Positions 55,713 to 64,000 of a stretch of DNA of 64,000 bases are shown in pieces. Where the stretch lies: positions 61,519-125,518 of the forward strand of contig NZ_MJUX01000011.1 of the NCBI RefSeq assembly GCF_001927245.1. The letters are read 5' to 3'. The position numbers and the translations under genes were made by a program. Positions within the stretch are counted from its first letter, which is position 1; each line of letters begins with the position of its first letter. The notes beneath the pieces are model-generated. The model searched no databases and was not told the DNA's origin. It saw only the letters and a list, made by a program, of their open reading frames with translations. The DNA is from Acuticoccus yangtzensis (GTDB lineage: Bacteria > Pseudomonadota > Alphaproteobacteria > Rhizobiales > Amorphaceae).

Positions 55713-56429
55713 CTAATACGCGGCGAGGGTGCGTGCAGCGCGGCGAGACGGTACGGCGGCGCGAACCGGGCCGCGGTCGGCGCCCGCGACGGCGGCGACG
55801 AAGGCGGCGAGTTTGGCGGCGTCGAGCGCGCCGCCGGTGCGCACGCCGGAATAAAGGTCGACGCCGTGGGGGCGCACGCGGGCGATGGCGCGGCCGACAT
55901 TGGCGGCGTCGAGGCCGCCCGCCAGCCACACTGGGCGGGGACTGGCCGCCACGAATCGGGCGCTCACCGCCCAGTCGTGGGTGCGGCCGGTGCCGCCGAG
56001 GTCATTCGGATCGCGGCTCGGGCGCCCGGAATCCAGCAAGAAGGCGTCGATGTGCGGAGCGTAGGGGGCGATGAGGTCCAGCGCGTCCTCGCCCTCGACG
56101 TGGATCGCCTGGACGCGGCGCACGGCGGGTTCCAAGGTGGCGAGCCGGGCGGCCTCGGCGGGGTCGATGTGCGCCACCACCTGAACCGTGGACGCGCCGG
56201 TGCGGCGGATGTGGGCGGAGATCGCCGCGGCGCTGGTCTCGGCCGTCAGGAGAACGGTGGCGCAGCCGCGCGGGGCGGTGCGCACCAGCGTGGCGATGGC
56301 GGGGTCGGGCAGCGTGCCGCGGCCGGACGGCATGTGGGAGACGTAGCCGAGCGCAGCCGCGCCCGCGCCCGCCGCCATGGCGGCTTCTTCGGCCGAGCCG
56401 ATGCCGCAGATTTTGATCCGTGTCCGCAT
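55713..56429 (-). CDS. Phosphoribosylanthranilate isomerase-like protein (TrpF family)
   Basis: 238-residue TIM-barrel protein. The catalytic Cys motif RIKICGIGS, the Asp region DAFLLDSGRPS with LGGTGRTHDWAVS, and the phosphate-binding PVWLAGGLDAANVGRAI and GVDLYSGVRTGG are all kept, so it could have true isomerase activity in Trp synthesis. It is away from trpB/trpA and lies after the Tm-1-type TIM-barrel gene in the importer operon. It may be a catabolic paralogue acting on a related aminated sugar or ring compound. The spacer to the upstream gene is 51 bases. Confidence 0.88.
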   Translation of the reverse strand: MRTRIKICGIGSAEEAAMAAGAGAAALGYVSHMPSGRGTLPDPAIATLVRTAPRGCATVLLTAETSAAAISAHIRRTGASTVQVVAHIDPAEAARLATLEPAVRRVQAIHVEGEDALDLIAPYAPHIDAFLLDSGRPSRDPNDLGGTGRTHDWAVSARFVAASPRPVWLAGGLDAANVGRAIARVRPHGVDLYSGVRTGGALDAAKLAAFVAAVAGADRGPVRAAVPSRRAARTLAAY

Positions 56430-56480
56430 GCCTCGCAGTAGGACTGATGCGGCGGGGCGGCAAGCACCCGGCGGCGCAAC

Positions 56481-57317
56481 TCAGCCGGCCAGCGCCTTGA
56501 ACGCCCTCACCTGCTCCGTCAATGCGCGCTCGGTCGGCAGGCGCTCCATGGAGGACGCGCCGTAGAAGCCGTCGACCCCGGCCGCGTTGGCGAGGACGAA
56601 GGCGGCGTCGGCGGGTTCGGCCACCGGGCCGCCGTGGACGAGGACGAGAACGTCGGGGTTCACCGCGCGCGCCGCGGCCGCCCAGCGGTCCGCCAGCGCC
56701 GGGCAATCGTCCAGCCGCAGCGCCGTCTCGGCGCCGATGCTGCCGCCCGTGGTGAGGCCGAAGTGGCAGACGATGATGTCGGCCCCCGCCCCTGCCATCG
56801 CCGCGGCGTCCTCCTCGCAGAAGACGTAGGGCGTGGTGAGGAGGTCGAGCGCGGCGGCCTCGCGGATCATCTCGACCTCCAGACCATAGCCCATGCCGGT
56901 CTCTTCCAGGTTGGCGCGGAAGGTCCCGTCGATCAGCCCCACGGTTGGAAAGTTCTGCACACCGGCGAAGCCCGCCGCCTTCACCTCGGCGAGGAAGCGC
57001 GGCATCAGGCGGAACGGGTCGGTGCCGCAGACGCCCGCCAAAACCGGCGTGCGGCGCACCACCGGCAGCACCTCGCGCGCCATGTCCATGACGATGGCGT
57101 TGGCGTCGCCATAGGGCATCATCCCGGCCAGCGAGCCGCGGCCGGCCATGCGGAAGCGGCCGGAATTGTAGATGACGATGAGGTCGATCCCGCCCGCCTC
57201 CTCGCACTTGGCGGAGAGGCCGGTGCCCGCCCCGCCGCCGACGATCGGCTCCCCCCGGCGCTTCATCTCGCGAAACTTCGCCATGAGGGCGGCGCGGGTC
57301 AGCTCAGGCTCGTTCAC
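56481..57317 (-). CDS. Phosphoenolpyruvate hydrolase family (Tm-1 C-terminal type) TIM-barrel protein
   Basis: 278 residues from GTG 57317. [60 protein letters not shown] and [20 protein letters not shown] define the TIM-barrel signal-transduction/PEP-hydrolase-like family, which is equal to the C-terminal part of the plant Tm-1 protein. The biochemical activity in bacteria is unsettled. It overlaps the upstream gene, which ends with the Tm-1 N-terminal-type domain, by four bases (GTGA), so the two Tm-1 modules are made together. Confidence 0.9.
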   Translation of the reverse strand: MNEPELTRAALMAKFREMKRRGEPIVGGGAGTGLSAKCEEAGGIDLIVIYNSGRFRMAGRGSLAGMMPYGDANAIVMDMAREVLPVVRRTPVLAGVCGTDPFRLMPRFLAEVKAAGFAGVQNFPTVGLIDGTFRANLEETGMGYGLEVEMIREAAALDLLTTPYVFCEEDAAAMAGAGADIIVCHFGLTTGGSIGAETALRLDDCPALADRWAAAARAVNPDVLVLVHGGPVAEPADAAFVLANAAGVDGFYGASSMERLPTERALTEQVRAFKALAG

Positions 57318-59497
57318 GAGGCTCTCCGCTTGGGCGTCCCGCCGGCGAGGGCGCGGAACTCGGCCGCCACCGCCGCGGCGAACGCGGGATCGTTGATGTG
57401 CGCCGGAACGCGGATGATGCGGCGCGAGGCGGTCTGGCGAACCGTCGCCTCCAGAGCCGCGAACAGGGCGCGGTCGGCGGCCGGGTCGTGGAAGGCGCCG
57501 CCGGGTGCGTCCAGCGCGGAGAGGCCGCCTTCGGGCAGCATCAGGCGCACGACGTCGATCTCGTTCAGCCGCCCGCCGATCCACTGGCCGATGGCGGTGC
57601 ATTCCTCCGCCGTGGTGCGCATCAAGGTGACGTTGGGGTTGTGGCGGTAGAGGCGGCGGCCGGCATAGCGGGGCGGCACCGTCTCGGGCGCGGCTAAGTT
57701 CACCATGTCGCACGCGCCGACGGAGCCGACCCAGGGGACACGGCGGCGGATCATCGCCCCGAAGCGGTCCTCGGACGCGGCCAGGATGCCGCCCGCCAGC
57801 ATGTCGGCCACCTCCGTGGTAGTGATGTCGATGACGGATTTGATGAGGCCCTGATCAACCAGCGCCTCCATCGCCCGCCCGCCGGTGCCGGTGGCGTGGA
57901 AGACCAGGCAGTCGTGGTCGCGCGACAGGGCCTTGGTGAGCGCGGTGACGCAAGGGGTGGTGACGCCGAACATCGTCAGCCCCACGGGCGGCAGGCCGGG
58001 TGCGGTGGCGGCGCGGTTCTCCACCATGCCCGCCAGCGCATGTGCCGCGTTGCCGAGGATGCGCCGGGTGATGGCGTTGAGCCCGGCGATGTCGGCCACC
58101 GCGTGCATCAGCGTGATGTCCGACGCGCCGACGTAAGGCGCCACGTCGCCCGATGCCATGGTGGAGACGATGAGCTTGGGGACGCCGATGGGAAGGCGGC
58201 GCATGGCGGGCGCCACCATCGCCGTGCCCGACGATCCCGCCGCCGAGACGATGCCGGCGATCCCGGACTGGCGGGCGATCCACCGCTCGAAGGCCAGCGT
58301 CATCCCGGCGACGGCCTCGCCCCGATCGCGCACGAACACGGCCGACGCGCCGCGCGGATGGAAGGCCGCGATCTGATGGGCGGGGATCTCCGCGCCCGAG
58401 TGGCCGCCCGATGTGGAGAGGTCGGCGAGCCGCACCGCATGGCCGCGCGCGCGGATGATGTCGCGCATGAAGCGCAGCTCGTCGCCCTTGGTGTCCAGCG
58501 TTCCGGCGACGATGACGACCTCTTCGCCCGGCCCCGCCAGCGGGCGCAGCTCCGCCTCGGCGGCCGTGCGCGCGGGGCCGGTGGAGACGGTGCGCGCCGC
58601 CCCCTCGATCAGCCGCACCGGAACCGGGCGCGACCACCGCGTCGGCACCTTGGGGTTGGACACGTAGACCTTGGCCGGCCCGGTCGCGGCGGCGGGAGCC
58701 TGCGGCGCGGCGGCGGGCGCGGCGGGTGCGGCGGCGGCGCCACCCGGCGTCTCGTCGTGGGCGTGGCGGCCGACGCCCAGAAGGCGCTGCTGCAGATCGC
58801 GGTCGGCGGCGAGCTGGCCCGCGTCCAGCATCCGGTCCACGCGGCCATTGACCATGATGGCCACCGTCGGCGCCACCTCGCACGCGACGCCGATATTCTG
58901 CTCGATAACGAGGACGTGGACACCCTCCTCGGCGAGCTTCAGCAGCATGTCCTCCACGTGGCCGACGATGACGGGGGCGAGGCCCTCGGTCGGCTCGTCC
59001 ATCACCAGGAGGCGCGGATTGAGGAGCAGCGCGCGGGAGATGGCGAGCATCTGGCTCTCGCCGCCCGACAGCTGGCCGCCGCCGTTGCCCTTGCGCTCGG
59101 CGAGGCGCGGAAAGGTGGAGTAGATCCGCTCGGGCGACCAGGCGCCGCCGGGCCGAGCCATCAGGCGCAGATGCTCGTCCACCGTGAGTGAGCGCCACAG
59201 GCGGCGCCCCTGCGGCACGTAGCCGACGCCCATGCGCGCGATCTCGGTGGAGGACCTGCCGCGGATCTCCTGCCCGGCGAGGCGGATCGAACCCGACGAC
59301 GGCACCATCCCCATGACGGCCTTGCACAGCGTGGTCTTGCCCATGCCGTTGCGCCCGACCACCGACAACACGCCCGACTTCAGCGTGACGTCGACGCCCT
59401 GCAGCGCATGCGAGGCGCCGTAATAGACGTTGAGGTTCTTCACCTCGAGGATCGGCGTGCCCAGCGGCTCGGAACCCGCTGCTCTAGTGACCGCCAT
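57314..59497 (-). CDS. LivF-type ABC ATPase fused to a Tm-1-like (UPF0261) domain
   Basis: 727-residue fusion. Residues 1-245 are a branched-chain amino acid-type ABC ATPase: Walker [15 protein letters not shown] signature QLSGGESQM, Walker [14 protein letters not shown], and the switch His in VIEQNI context. An Ala/Pro-rich linker (about 248-272) leads to residues 320-715, a Tm-1-like ATP-binding domain with [54 protein letters not shown] and [20 protein letters not shown]. Tm-1 domains bind ATP and, in plants, viral replicase; their bacterial role is not known. The gene overlaps livG by 14 bases and the TIM-barrel gene by 4. Confidence 0.92.
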   Translation of the reverse strand: MAVTRAAGSEPLGTPILEVKNLNVYYGASHALQGVDVTLKSGVLSVVGRNGMGKTTLCKAVMGMVPSSGSIRLAGQEIRGRSSTEIARMGVGYVPQGRRLWRSLTVDEHLRLMARPGGAWSPERIYSTFPRLAERKGNGGGQLSGGESQMLAISRALLLNPRLLVMDEPTEGLAPVIVGHVEDMLLKLAEEGVHVLVIEQNIGVACEVAPTVAIMVNGRVDRMLDAGQLAADRDLQQRLLGVGRHAHDETPGGAAAAPAAPAAAPQAPAAATGPAKVYVSNPKVPTRWSRPVPVRLIEGAARTVSTGPARTAAEAELRPLAGPGEEVVIVAGTLDTKGDELRFMRDIIRARGHAVRLADLSTSGGHSGAEIPAHQIAAFHPRGASAVFVRDRGEAVAGMTLAFERWIARQSGIAGIVSAAGSSGTAMVAPAMRRLPIGVPKLIVSTMASGDVAPYVGASDITLMHAVADIAGLNAITRRILGNAAHALAGMVENRAATAPGLPPVGLTMFGVTTPCVTALTKALSRDHDCLVFHATGTGGRAMEALVDQGLIKSVIDITTTEVADMLAGGILAASEDRFGAMIRRRVPWVGSVGACDMVNLAAPETVPPRYAGRRLYRHNPNVTLMRTTAEECTAIGQWIGGRLNEIDVVRLMLPEGGLSALDAPGGAFHDPAADRALFAALEATVRQTASRRIIRVPAHINDPAFAAAVAAEFRALAGGTPKRRAS

Positions 59498-60275
59498 GGC
59501 CGCCTCCGAGGTAGAGCTCCTGCACCTCCGGGTCGTCCTCGATCTCGTGCGGCAGGCCCTCTTTGAAGATCCGCCCGTTGTGCATCATCGTCACCCTCTC
59601 GGCGACGCGCAGCGCCACGTCCATGTCGTGCTCGATGATCATGAAGCCGATGTGCTCGGGAAGCCCGGTAAGGATGGCGATCAGCTCGCGCCGCTCGGTG
59701 GGCGACAAACCGGCCGCAGGCTCGTCGAACAGGACGAAGCGCGGCGCACCGGCGAGCGCCAGGGCGATCTCGAGCTGGCGCTGCTGACCGTAGGCGAGGT
59801 TCGCCACCTCCTGATGGCGCACGTGAGAGAGGTGCACCGCGTCGACGAGGTCGTTGGCCGACTGCAACAGCGGATCGCCCTTGCGCGGGCGGATCAGCGA
59901 GAAGCGCCCCCGGCTCACCCCGCGGCAGGCGAGGTAGACGTTGTCCAGCACCGAGAGGCCGGTGAAGAGCAGCGAGATCTGGTACGTGCGGCGCAGCCCG
60001 CGGCGTATGCGCTCGTAGGGCGGGAAGCTCGTCACATCCTCGCCGAACAGGCGGATGGTGCCGCCGGACGGGGCGAAATCGCCGGTGATGCAGTTGAACA
60101 GCGTCGTCTTGCCGGCGCCGTTGGAGCCGAGCACGGCGCGCCGCTCGCCGGGGCGCACGGTCATGGTGATGTCGGTGAGGGCGGCCAGCGCGCCGAACAG
60201 GCGGGAGACGCCGCGCAGCTCCAGCGCGTTGGCCGTGCCCGTGGCCGACAGGCGCGAGGCGACGGTCTCAGCCAT
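59484..60275 (-). CDS. livG: ABC transporter ATP-binding protein, LivG type
   Basis: 263-residue ATPase. Walker A is LGSNGAGKTTLFNCI, the signature is NLAYGQQRQLEIALAL (a variant of LSGGQ that is common in LivG), Walker B is FVLFDEPAAGLSP, and the switch His is IIEHDMDV. Together with the LivF fusion it powers the LivHM permease. ATG 60275 overlaps the end of livM by eight bases. Confidence 0.93.
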   Translation of the reverse strand: MAETVASRLSATGTANALELRGVSRLFGALAALTDITMTVRPGERRAVLGSNGAGKTTLFNCITGDFAPSGGTIRLFGEDVTSFPPYERIRRGLRRTYQISLLFTGLSVLDNVYLACRGVSRGRFSLIRPRKGDPLLQSANDLVDAVHLSHVRHQEVANLAYGQQRQLEIALALAGAPRFVLFDEPAAGLSPTERRELIAILTGLPEHIGFMIIEHDMDVALRVAERVTMMHNGRIFKEGLPHEIEDDPEVQELYLGGGHGGH

Positions 60276-61383
60276 CGGTGTCTCCTGTCCCGGATTGTCC
60301 GCTCGTCGAGTGTCCCGTGAGGGGATCGCGCTTCTGCCGCTCGCGGATGCGGCGCCAGATGCCGAGGATGCCGTCGGACGAGAAGAACACCACCAGCAGG
60401 AAGCCGAGGCCGATGAGAAGCTGGAAGCGCTCACCGGCGAGGCCGAGCGACACCAGAACGTCGAGCGCGAAGGTGCGCAGGACAACGTAGAGCAGCGCGC
60501 CGAGGAAGGGGCCGATGGGGTGCGCCAGTCCGCCGACGACGGCGATGATCAGTATGTCGATCGCCTGGTTGACGGCGATGGTGCCGGGCGAGACCTGCCC
60601 GTTCAGCCACACCAGCAGAACGCCCGCGACCCCGGCGATGGCGCTCGCCAGCGCATAGGCGGCGATGCGGTGCGCGGTGACGTTGAAGCCGAGCGCGGCC
60701 ATGCGGCGCGGATTGTCCCGCACGCCCTGCAGCGCCAGGCCGAAGGGCGAGCGTTTGACGTAGATGACGACGCCGTAGGCCGCGGCAGCGCAGGCGAGAC
60801 AGAGATAGTAGAACGGCAGCGGGGCGCGCCAGTTGATGCCCCAGAACACCGGGGCGTTGACCTGGTTGATGCCGGAGAAGCCGTTGAACAGGCTGTAATT
60901 CTGGCGCACGAGGTAGAACATCGCCGCGCCGATGGCGAGGGTGATCATGATCGTGTAGATGCCCTCGGTCCGCACCGCCAGCGCGCCGGTGAGCGTGCCG
61001 AACAGCGTCGCGATGAGGACGGCGACGGGAACAGCCACCCACCAGGGCCAGCCGAGCGAGATGGTGTCCACCGCCGACGTGCCGAGGATCGCCACCATGT
61101 AGGCGGCGACACCGGCGATGGTCATCTGCGCCAGGCTGACCATGTTGCCGTAGCCGGCGAGGAACATCAGCGACAGGGCGATCATGCCGAGGATGAAGGA
61201 CCACGCCAGGAGCTGCGACAGGACGAAGCCGGACGCGACCACCGGCATGAAGACCAGGACCGCGCCGACGATGAAATAGACCGGCGGGATGCCGGAGAGC
61301 TGCCACCAGCGGCGCTCGGCGGCGACGGGGCGGGCGGCGCGCGCGCCGTCCGTGTGCGTTTCAGGGGTGTCGGCCAGCGCCAT
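60268..61383 (-). CDS. livM: Branched-chain amino acid-type ABC permease, LivM
   Basis: 371-residue inner-membrane permease with about nine to ten helices. GYGNMVSLAQMTIAGVAAYM, LTGALAVRTEGIYTIMITLA and the coupling-helix region SPFGLALQGVRDNPRRMAAL are LivM hallmarks. ATG 61383 overlaps the livH stop by one base. The ligand cannot be told from the permease. Confidence 0.93.
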   Translation of the reverse strand: MALADTPETHTDGARAARPVAAERRWWQLSGIPPVYFIVGAVLVFMPVVASGFVLSQLLAWSFILGMIALSLMFLAGYGNMVSLAQMTIAGVAAYMVAILGTSAVDTISLGWPWWVAVPVAVLIATLFGTLTGALAVRTEGIYTIMITLAIGAAMFYLVRQNYSLFNGFSGINQVNAPVFWGINWRAPLPFYYLCLACAAAAYGVVIYVKRSPFGLALQGVRDNPRRMAALGFNVTAHRIAAYALASAIAGVAGVLLVWLNGQVSPGTIAVNQAIDILIIAVVGGLAHPIGPFLGALLYVVLRTFALDVLVSLGLAGERFQLLIGLGFLLVVFFSSDGILGIWRRIRERQKRDPLTGHSTSGQSGTGDTDG

Positions 61384-62399
61384 CAGCGGCGCACCGCGAC
61401 GAGACCCTGGGGCCGGAAGGCCAGCACCAGCACCATGATGAGGAAGGTGAGCACCACCGCGTAGGTGGGCGCGTACACCGAGCCGAACTGCTCGGCGAGG
61501 CCGATGAGGAGCGCGCCCAAGGCGGCCCCCGGAATGGAGCCCATGCCGCCGACGATGACCACCACCAGCGAGGCGAGAAGGAAGCGGATGTCCTCCCCCG
61601 GCGCGACCGACTGGAACGTGCCGCCGATGACCCCGGCGATACCGGCGAGGCCCGCCCCGAAGGCGAAGACCAGCACGAAGACGCGCTGGATCCTGACGCC
61701 TGTGGCCGACAACATGTCCCGGTCGTCCACCCCGGCGCGCACCAGCATGCCGATGCGCGTGCGGGTCAGCGCCAGCCACATGCCGATGCCGATGGCGATG
61801 GCGGCGAGCAGGATGACGAGCCGCACCACGGGATAGGTGAGGTAGATGTACTCACCCGTGCGGCGGCTGACGCCGGTGATCAGCGGCAGGTCGATCGGCC
61901 CGGACAGCCAGGCGGGGGCGAGGATCTGGTAGAAGTCGCCGCCCCAGATCCACATCATCAGGTCGGCAATGACGATGGAAATGCCGATGGTGACGAGCGT
62001 CTGCTTGAGGTCGTCCCCCTCCATGCGGCGGAAGACGAAGACCTGCAGCGCCACGCCGACGGCGGCGACCACGACGAAGGCGGCGACGAACGAGAGGAGC
62101 CACCACCCGGTGGCGTTTGCGGTCTCATAGCCGATATAGCCGCCCAGCATATAGAGCGAGCCGTGGGCGAGGTTGACGTTCTTCATCAGCCCGAAGATGA
62201 GCGTGAAGCCGGAGGCGACGAGGAAGTAGAGCGCGCCCAGGGTGATCCCGTTGAAGAGGGCGTTGAGGAAGATCTTCTTGCGACCGATGGCGTCTTCCAG
62301 CCCCTCCGGCCACGGCGCGAAGATCGCCCAGATCAGCACCGCCGCCGCGAGGACGATGATGGCCGACCAGATGGGATGGCGGGCGGCGAAGGTCCTCAT
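61383..62399 (-). CDS. livH: Branched-chain amino acid-type ABC permease, LivH
   Basis: 338-residue permease with about eight helices. ALFNGITLGALYFLVASGFT, FGLMKNVNLAHGSLYMLGGY and the coupling region TRIGMLVRAGVDDRDMLSAT are typical of LivH. It has an N-terminal helix ahead of the core. It is the first gene of the minus-strand importer operon; no binding-protein gene precedes it, which is uncommon. The promoter should lie in 62400-62700. Confidence 0.93.
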   Translation of the reverse strand: MRTFAARHPIWSAIIVLAAAVLIWAIFAPWPEGLEDAIGRKKIFLNALFNGITLGALYFLVASGFTLIFGLMKNVNLAHGSLYMLGGYIGYETANATGWWLLSFVAAFVVVAAVGVALQVFVFRRMEGDDLKQTLVTIGISIVIADLMMWIWGGDFYQILAPAWLSGPIDLPLITGVSRRTGEYIYLTYPVVRLVILLAAIAIGIGMWLALTRTRIGMLVRAGVDDRDMLSATGVRIQRVFVLVFAFGAGLAGIAGVIGGTFQSVAPGEDIRFLLASLVVVIVGGMGSIPGAALGALLIGLAEQFGSVYAPTYAVVLTFLIMVLVLAFRPQGLVAVRR

Positions 62400-62992
62400 G
62401 GCGGGCGCGTTGGTCCTCTCTGGCGAGCGGCGGGAGCGTGGACGTCAGAGCCTAGCCGCCCCTCCCCCCCGAGCATTCCCGCCAGTCTCGTCTTTTCCGC
62501 GTCCCCCTGCCCGGCCGGCACCCGCACGGCGCCGATCCCCAGCCGAACGGCCCTGCCCCCCGCTCCGCCCGCGGTCCGCATCGCGAAGGCGATCGTGCGC
62601 GCTGCCCGGCGCCGCAACGCCGCGGCCAAGGCAGGGCGAGGATCTGCCCGCGGTGGGGCAAGGGCAACGCGGGGCAGGGATTTGCGGTCGGAGCAGGTGA
62701 CGGCCGGAAAGGTACCGCCGAGCAAGGCGGTGATCGGGCAACGCGGCGGCCGGGCAAGGCGACAACGCTGCGAGGCGGCGGCCCGGCGAGGCAGCGGCCC
62801 GGCAAGGCGACGGCCCGGCAAGGCGACGGCCCGGCAAGGCAGCGGCCCGGCAAGGCAGCGGCCCGGCAAGGCGGCGGCCCGGCAAGGCGGCGACCCGGCA
62901 AGGTGGCGGCCCGGCGAGGCGACCCCGGCCCAAGGTGACCCCGACCAAGGCGGCCGCCAGGCAGGCGGCGAACGGGCGGCGTTTACCGACTA
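62400..62992. other. Intergenic region with 16-bp minisatellite upstream of livH
   Basis: 593 bases between the importer operon and the IS630 element. No supportable gene: the open frames there consist of repeat-derived Gly/Pro/Arg/Ala. The right half is the minisatellite; the left part must contain the livH promoter, which I could not identify. Confidence 0.5.
62779..62922. repeat. 16-bp tandem repeat, nine copies
   Basis: Nine head-to-tail units of consensus CGGCCCGGCAAGGCGA start every 16 bases from 62779 to 62907, varying mainly in the last two bases (GA, AG or GG). Degenerate units extend left to about 62734. The period is not a multiple of three, so a coding origin is unlikely. The array ends 70 bases before the IS element. 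Confidence 0.9.
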
Positions 62993-63031
62993 GAGCGCTT
63001 CGCGCTCAGAGTGAATCGGCAGGGGATTCCC

Positions 63032-63052
63032 GAATCAGCAGCATTCTGATTC
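63032..63052. promoter_or_regulatory. Inverted repeat near the left end of the IS element
   Basis: GAATCAG and CTGATTC form a 7-bp stem with a 7-base loop, 30 bases before the transposase start. It could be a transposase-binding site or part of the transcript leader. Confidence 0.4.
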
Positions 63053-63055
63053 AAC

Positions 63056-63087
63056 ATGGTGGCTGGCGGTGGAGGGCCAGCCACCAT
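63056..63087 (+). promoter_or_regulatory. Hairpin that pairs the transposase start codon
   Basis: ATGGTGGCTGGC (63056-63067) and GCCAGCCACCAT (63076-63087) form a perfect 12-bp stem. The loop GGTGGAGG is the ribosome-binding site and the right arm contains the A and T of the ATG at 63086. Such a structure would limit translation of the transposase when transcription reads in from outside. Confidence 0.65.
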
Positions 63088-63526
63088 GCCCAAGTTGCTC
63101 TCTGGCGATCTTCGTCTTCGCGTTGTCCGCGCGATAGACGCCGGAATGTCCCGGCGCCAAGCCGCGGCGCGGTTCGATGTCGCCCCGTCCACGGCCATCC
63201 GTTGGCACGGGGAATGGACAAGAACCGGGTCATGCCGCGCCAAGCGTCAGGGCGGCGATCGCTGGTCCCATGTGACCGAAGCGCACCGGGATCGCATCCT
63301 CGCCCTCTTGGACGAGGCGGGCGACATCACGCTGACCGAGCTCAAGGAGAAGCTCGGCGAGACCGGAGACACCGTGTCGATTTCATCCCTCTCGCGCTTC
63401 TTCAGGCGACACGGGATCACGCGCAAAAAAAGACCGGCCACGCGGCCGAGCAGAGTCGCGCCGACATCCTCGCCCGCCGCCGCGCCTGGTTCGACGGCCA
63501 GGACGACCTCGAGCCCGCGCGGCTGA
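63086..63526 (+). CDS. IS630-family transposase, upstream frame (OrfA)
   Basis: 146 residues in this frame. Residues 1-60 form the helix-turn-helix DNA-binding domain (MPKLLSGDLRLRVVRAIDAG, MSRRQAAARFDVAPSTAIRW) and residues 65-115 the second helical region (DITLTELKEKLGETGD, SSLSRFFRRHGITRKK). After the A7G tract at 63425-63432 this frame gives only non-homologous residues, while homology continues in the -1 frame. The upstream ATG 63056 lies inside the hairpin and is less likely. Confidence 0.85.
   Translation: MPKLLSGDLRLRVVRAIDAGMSRRQAAARFDVAPSTAIRWHGEWTRTGSCRAKRQGGDRWSHVTEAHRDRILALLDEAGDITLTELKEKLGETGDTVSISSLSRFFRRHGITRKKRPATRPSRVAPTSSPAAAPGSTARTTSSPRG
63425..63432 (+). other. A7G slippery site for -1 frameshifting
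   Basis: AAAAAAAG joins the OrfA frame to the -1 frame that encodes the DDE domain. A-tracts of this form are known programmed frameshift sites in IS630 and other insertion sequences. Confidence 0.75.
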
Positions 63527-64000
63527 TTTTCATCGACGAGACCTGGGCGAGCACCAAGATGGCGCGTTCGCACGGTCGCTGCCGGCGCGGCGAGCGGCTG
63601 CGCATGCCGCTGCCCTTCGGTCATTGGAAGACCACCACGCTCGTGGCCGGCCTCTCATTATCGGGCATCGTCGCGCCGATGGTTCTGGATCGTGCGATCA
63701 ACCGGACCTGGTTCGAGGCCTATGTGGAACAGGTCCTCGTCCCTTGCCTGACCCCAAGCAATGTCGTGGTGATGGACAATCTGGGAAGCCACAAGGGGCA
63801 GCGCGTTCGCCAGTTGATCGAGCGCGCCGGGGCAACGCTTCTGTTCCTCCCGCCCTACAGCCCCGACTTCAACCCCATCGAGATGGCCTTCGCCAAGATC
63901 AAAGCCCTGTTGAAGAAGGCCGCTGAGCGAACTGTCACCGCCCTTCGGGATCGCGTCGGCGACGTCCTCCACCTCGTCACCCCCGACGAGGCCCGCGCCT
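63427..64000 (+). CDS. IS630-family transposase, catalytic DDE domain (OrfB, 3' end outside window)
   Basis: At least 191 residues in the -1 frame relative to OrfA, running off the window. The catalytic Asp is in ARLIFIDETWASTKM, the second Asp in NVVVMDNLGSHKG and the Glu in FNPIEMAFAKIKALLKK, the complete IS630 DDE set, with the typical LFLPPYSPDFNP. No start codon with a ribosome-binding site precedes it, so it is expected to be made as a frameshift fusion with OrfA. Confidence 0.88.

Larger units (their letters stand above)
62993..64000 (+). mobile_element. IS630-family insertion sequence, left part
   Basis: The element contains an IS630-type helix-turn-helix and DDE transposase in two overlapping frames. 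The left end is placed just after the TA at 62991-62992, since IS630 elements insert at TA; this border is inferred, because the right end and terminal repeats lie outside the window. Confidence 0.75.

Noticed and set aside
62779..62922. CRISPR array
   Set aside because: The 16-bp units are contiguous with no unique spacers, so this is a tandem minisatellite.

Overview
This is a GC-rich (roughly 70 % by eye) window of chromosomal DNA from an alphaproteobacterium, most likely of the order Hyphomicrobiales (Rhizobiales). The evidence is the cell-cycle pair ctrA/chpT beside a fliJ-like gene, a NuoE with a long Ala/Glu/Pro-rich tail, a DUF1127 protein, SecG with an Ala/Pro-rich tail, and a formate-dehydrogenase-type accessory cluster (TorD, DUF3306, DUF3305, ferredoxin, DUF6494, Mrp, DUF4444, DUF6505). 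The genus cannot be read from the sequence. Because of the high GC content, very long antisense ORFs lie opposite many real genes; these were discarded.

Layout. 1-8.6 kb: divergent metallo-enzyme accessory cluster (a partial TorD chaperone at the left edge, DUF3306 and DUF3305 on the minus strand; a polyferredoxin, DUF6494, Mrp ATPase, ligase-like DUF4444, DUF6505 and an FAD reductase on the plus strand). 9-14.1 kb: phosphomannomutase/phosphoglucomutase, a small membrane protein, leucyl aminopeptidase, an NlpC/P60 hydrolase and a crotonase. 14.1-23.6 kb: DUF1127, a molybdopterin oxidoreductase, DUF2141, an uncharacterised protein, a MoxR ATPase, an RTX metalloprotease, secG and prs. 23.7-28.9 kb: fliJ-like gene, ctrA and chpT (convergent, sharing a terminator), DUF1134, a coiled-coil membrane protein, tRNA-Val and tRNA-Asp. 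29.7-36.3 kb: an incomplete complex I operon, nuoABC-gfa-nuoD-uma2-nuoEF, closed by a strong terminator; nuoG and later genes are not here. 36.6-40.4 kb: a 3-hydroxyacyl-CoA/carnitine-type dehydrogenase, a branched-chain-amino-acid-type binding protein and an AEC carrier.

40.4-62.4 kb is the most unusual part: about 22 kb of genes all on the minus strand, mostly overlapping or a few bases apart. Read in transcription order from 62.4 kb they encode a LivHMG importer, a LivF ATPase fused to a Tm-1-like (UPF0261) domain, a Tm-1-type TIM-barrel (PEP hydrolase family) protein, a TrpF-like isomerase, a giant flotillin with 44-residue hendecad repeats, two SRPBCC proteins, the FAD and 2Fe-2S subunits of a molybdenum hydroxylase whose large subunit is split into two genes with a DMT transporter between the halves, CoxD-like MoxR and CoxE-like VWA maturation factors, an amidohydrolase, a small unknown protein, a metallo-beta-lactamase-fold lactonase, and an SMP-30 lactonase fused to a cysteine hydrolase. 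The only binding protein for the importer lies just beyond the other end (38.0-39.3 kb). I read this as an uncharacterised uptake-and-degradation pathway for a small, probably cyclic or heterocyclic, compound: import, Mo-dependent hydroxylation, ring or amide opening, and lactone and amide hydrolysis. The substrate is not known.

The right edge holds the left part of an IS630-family element (hairpin around its start codon, A7G frameshift site) next to a 16-bp minisatellite.
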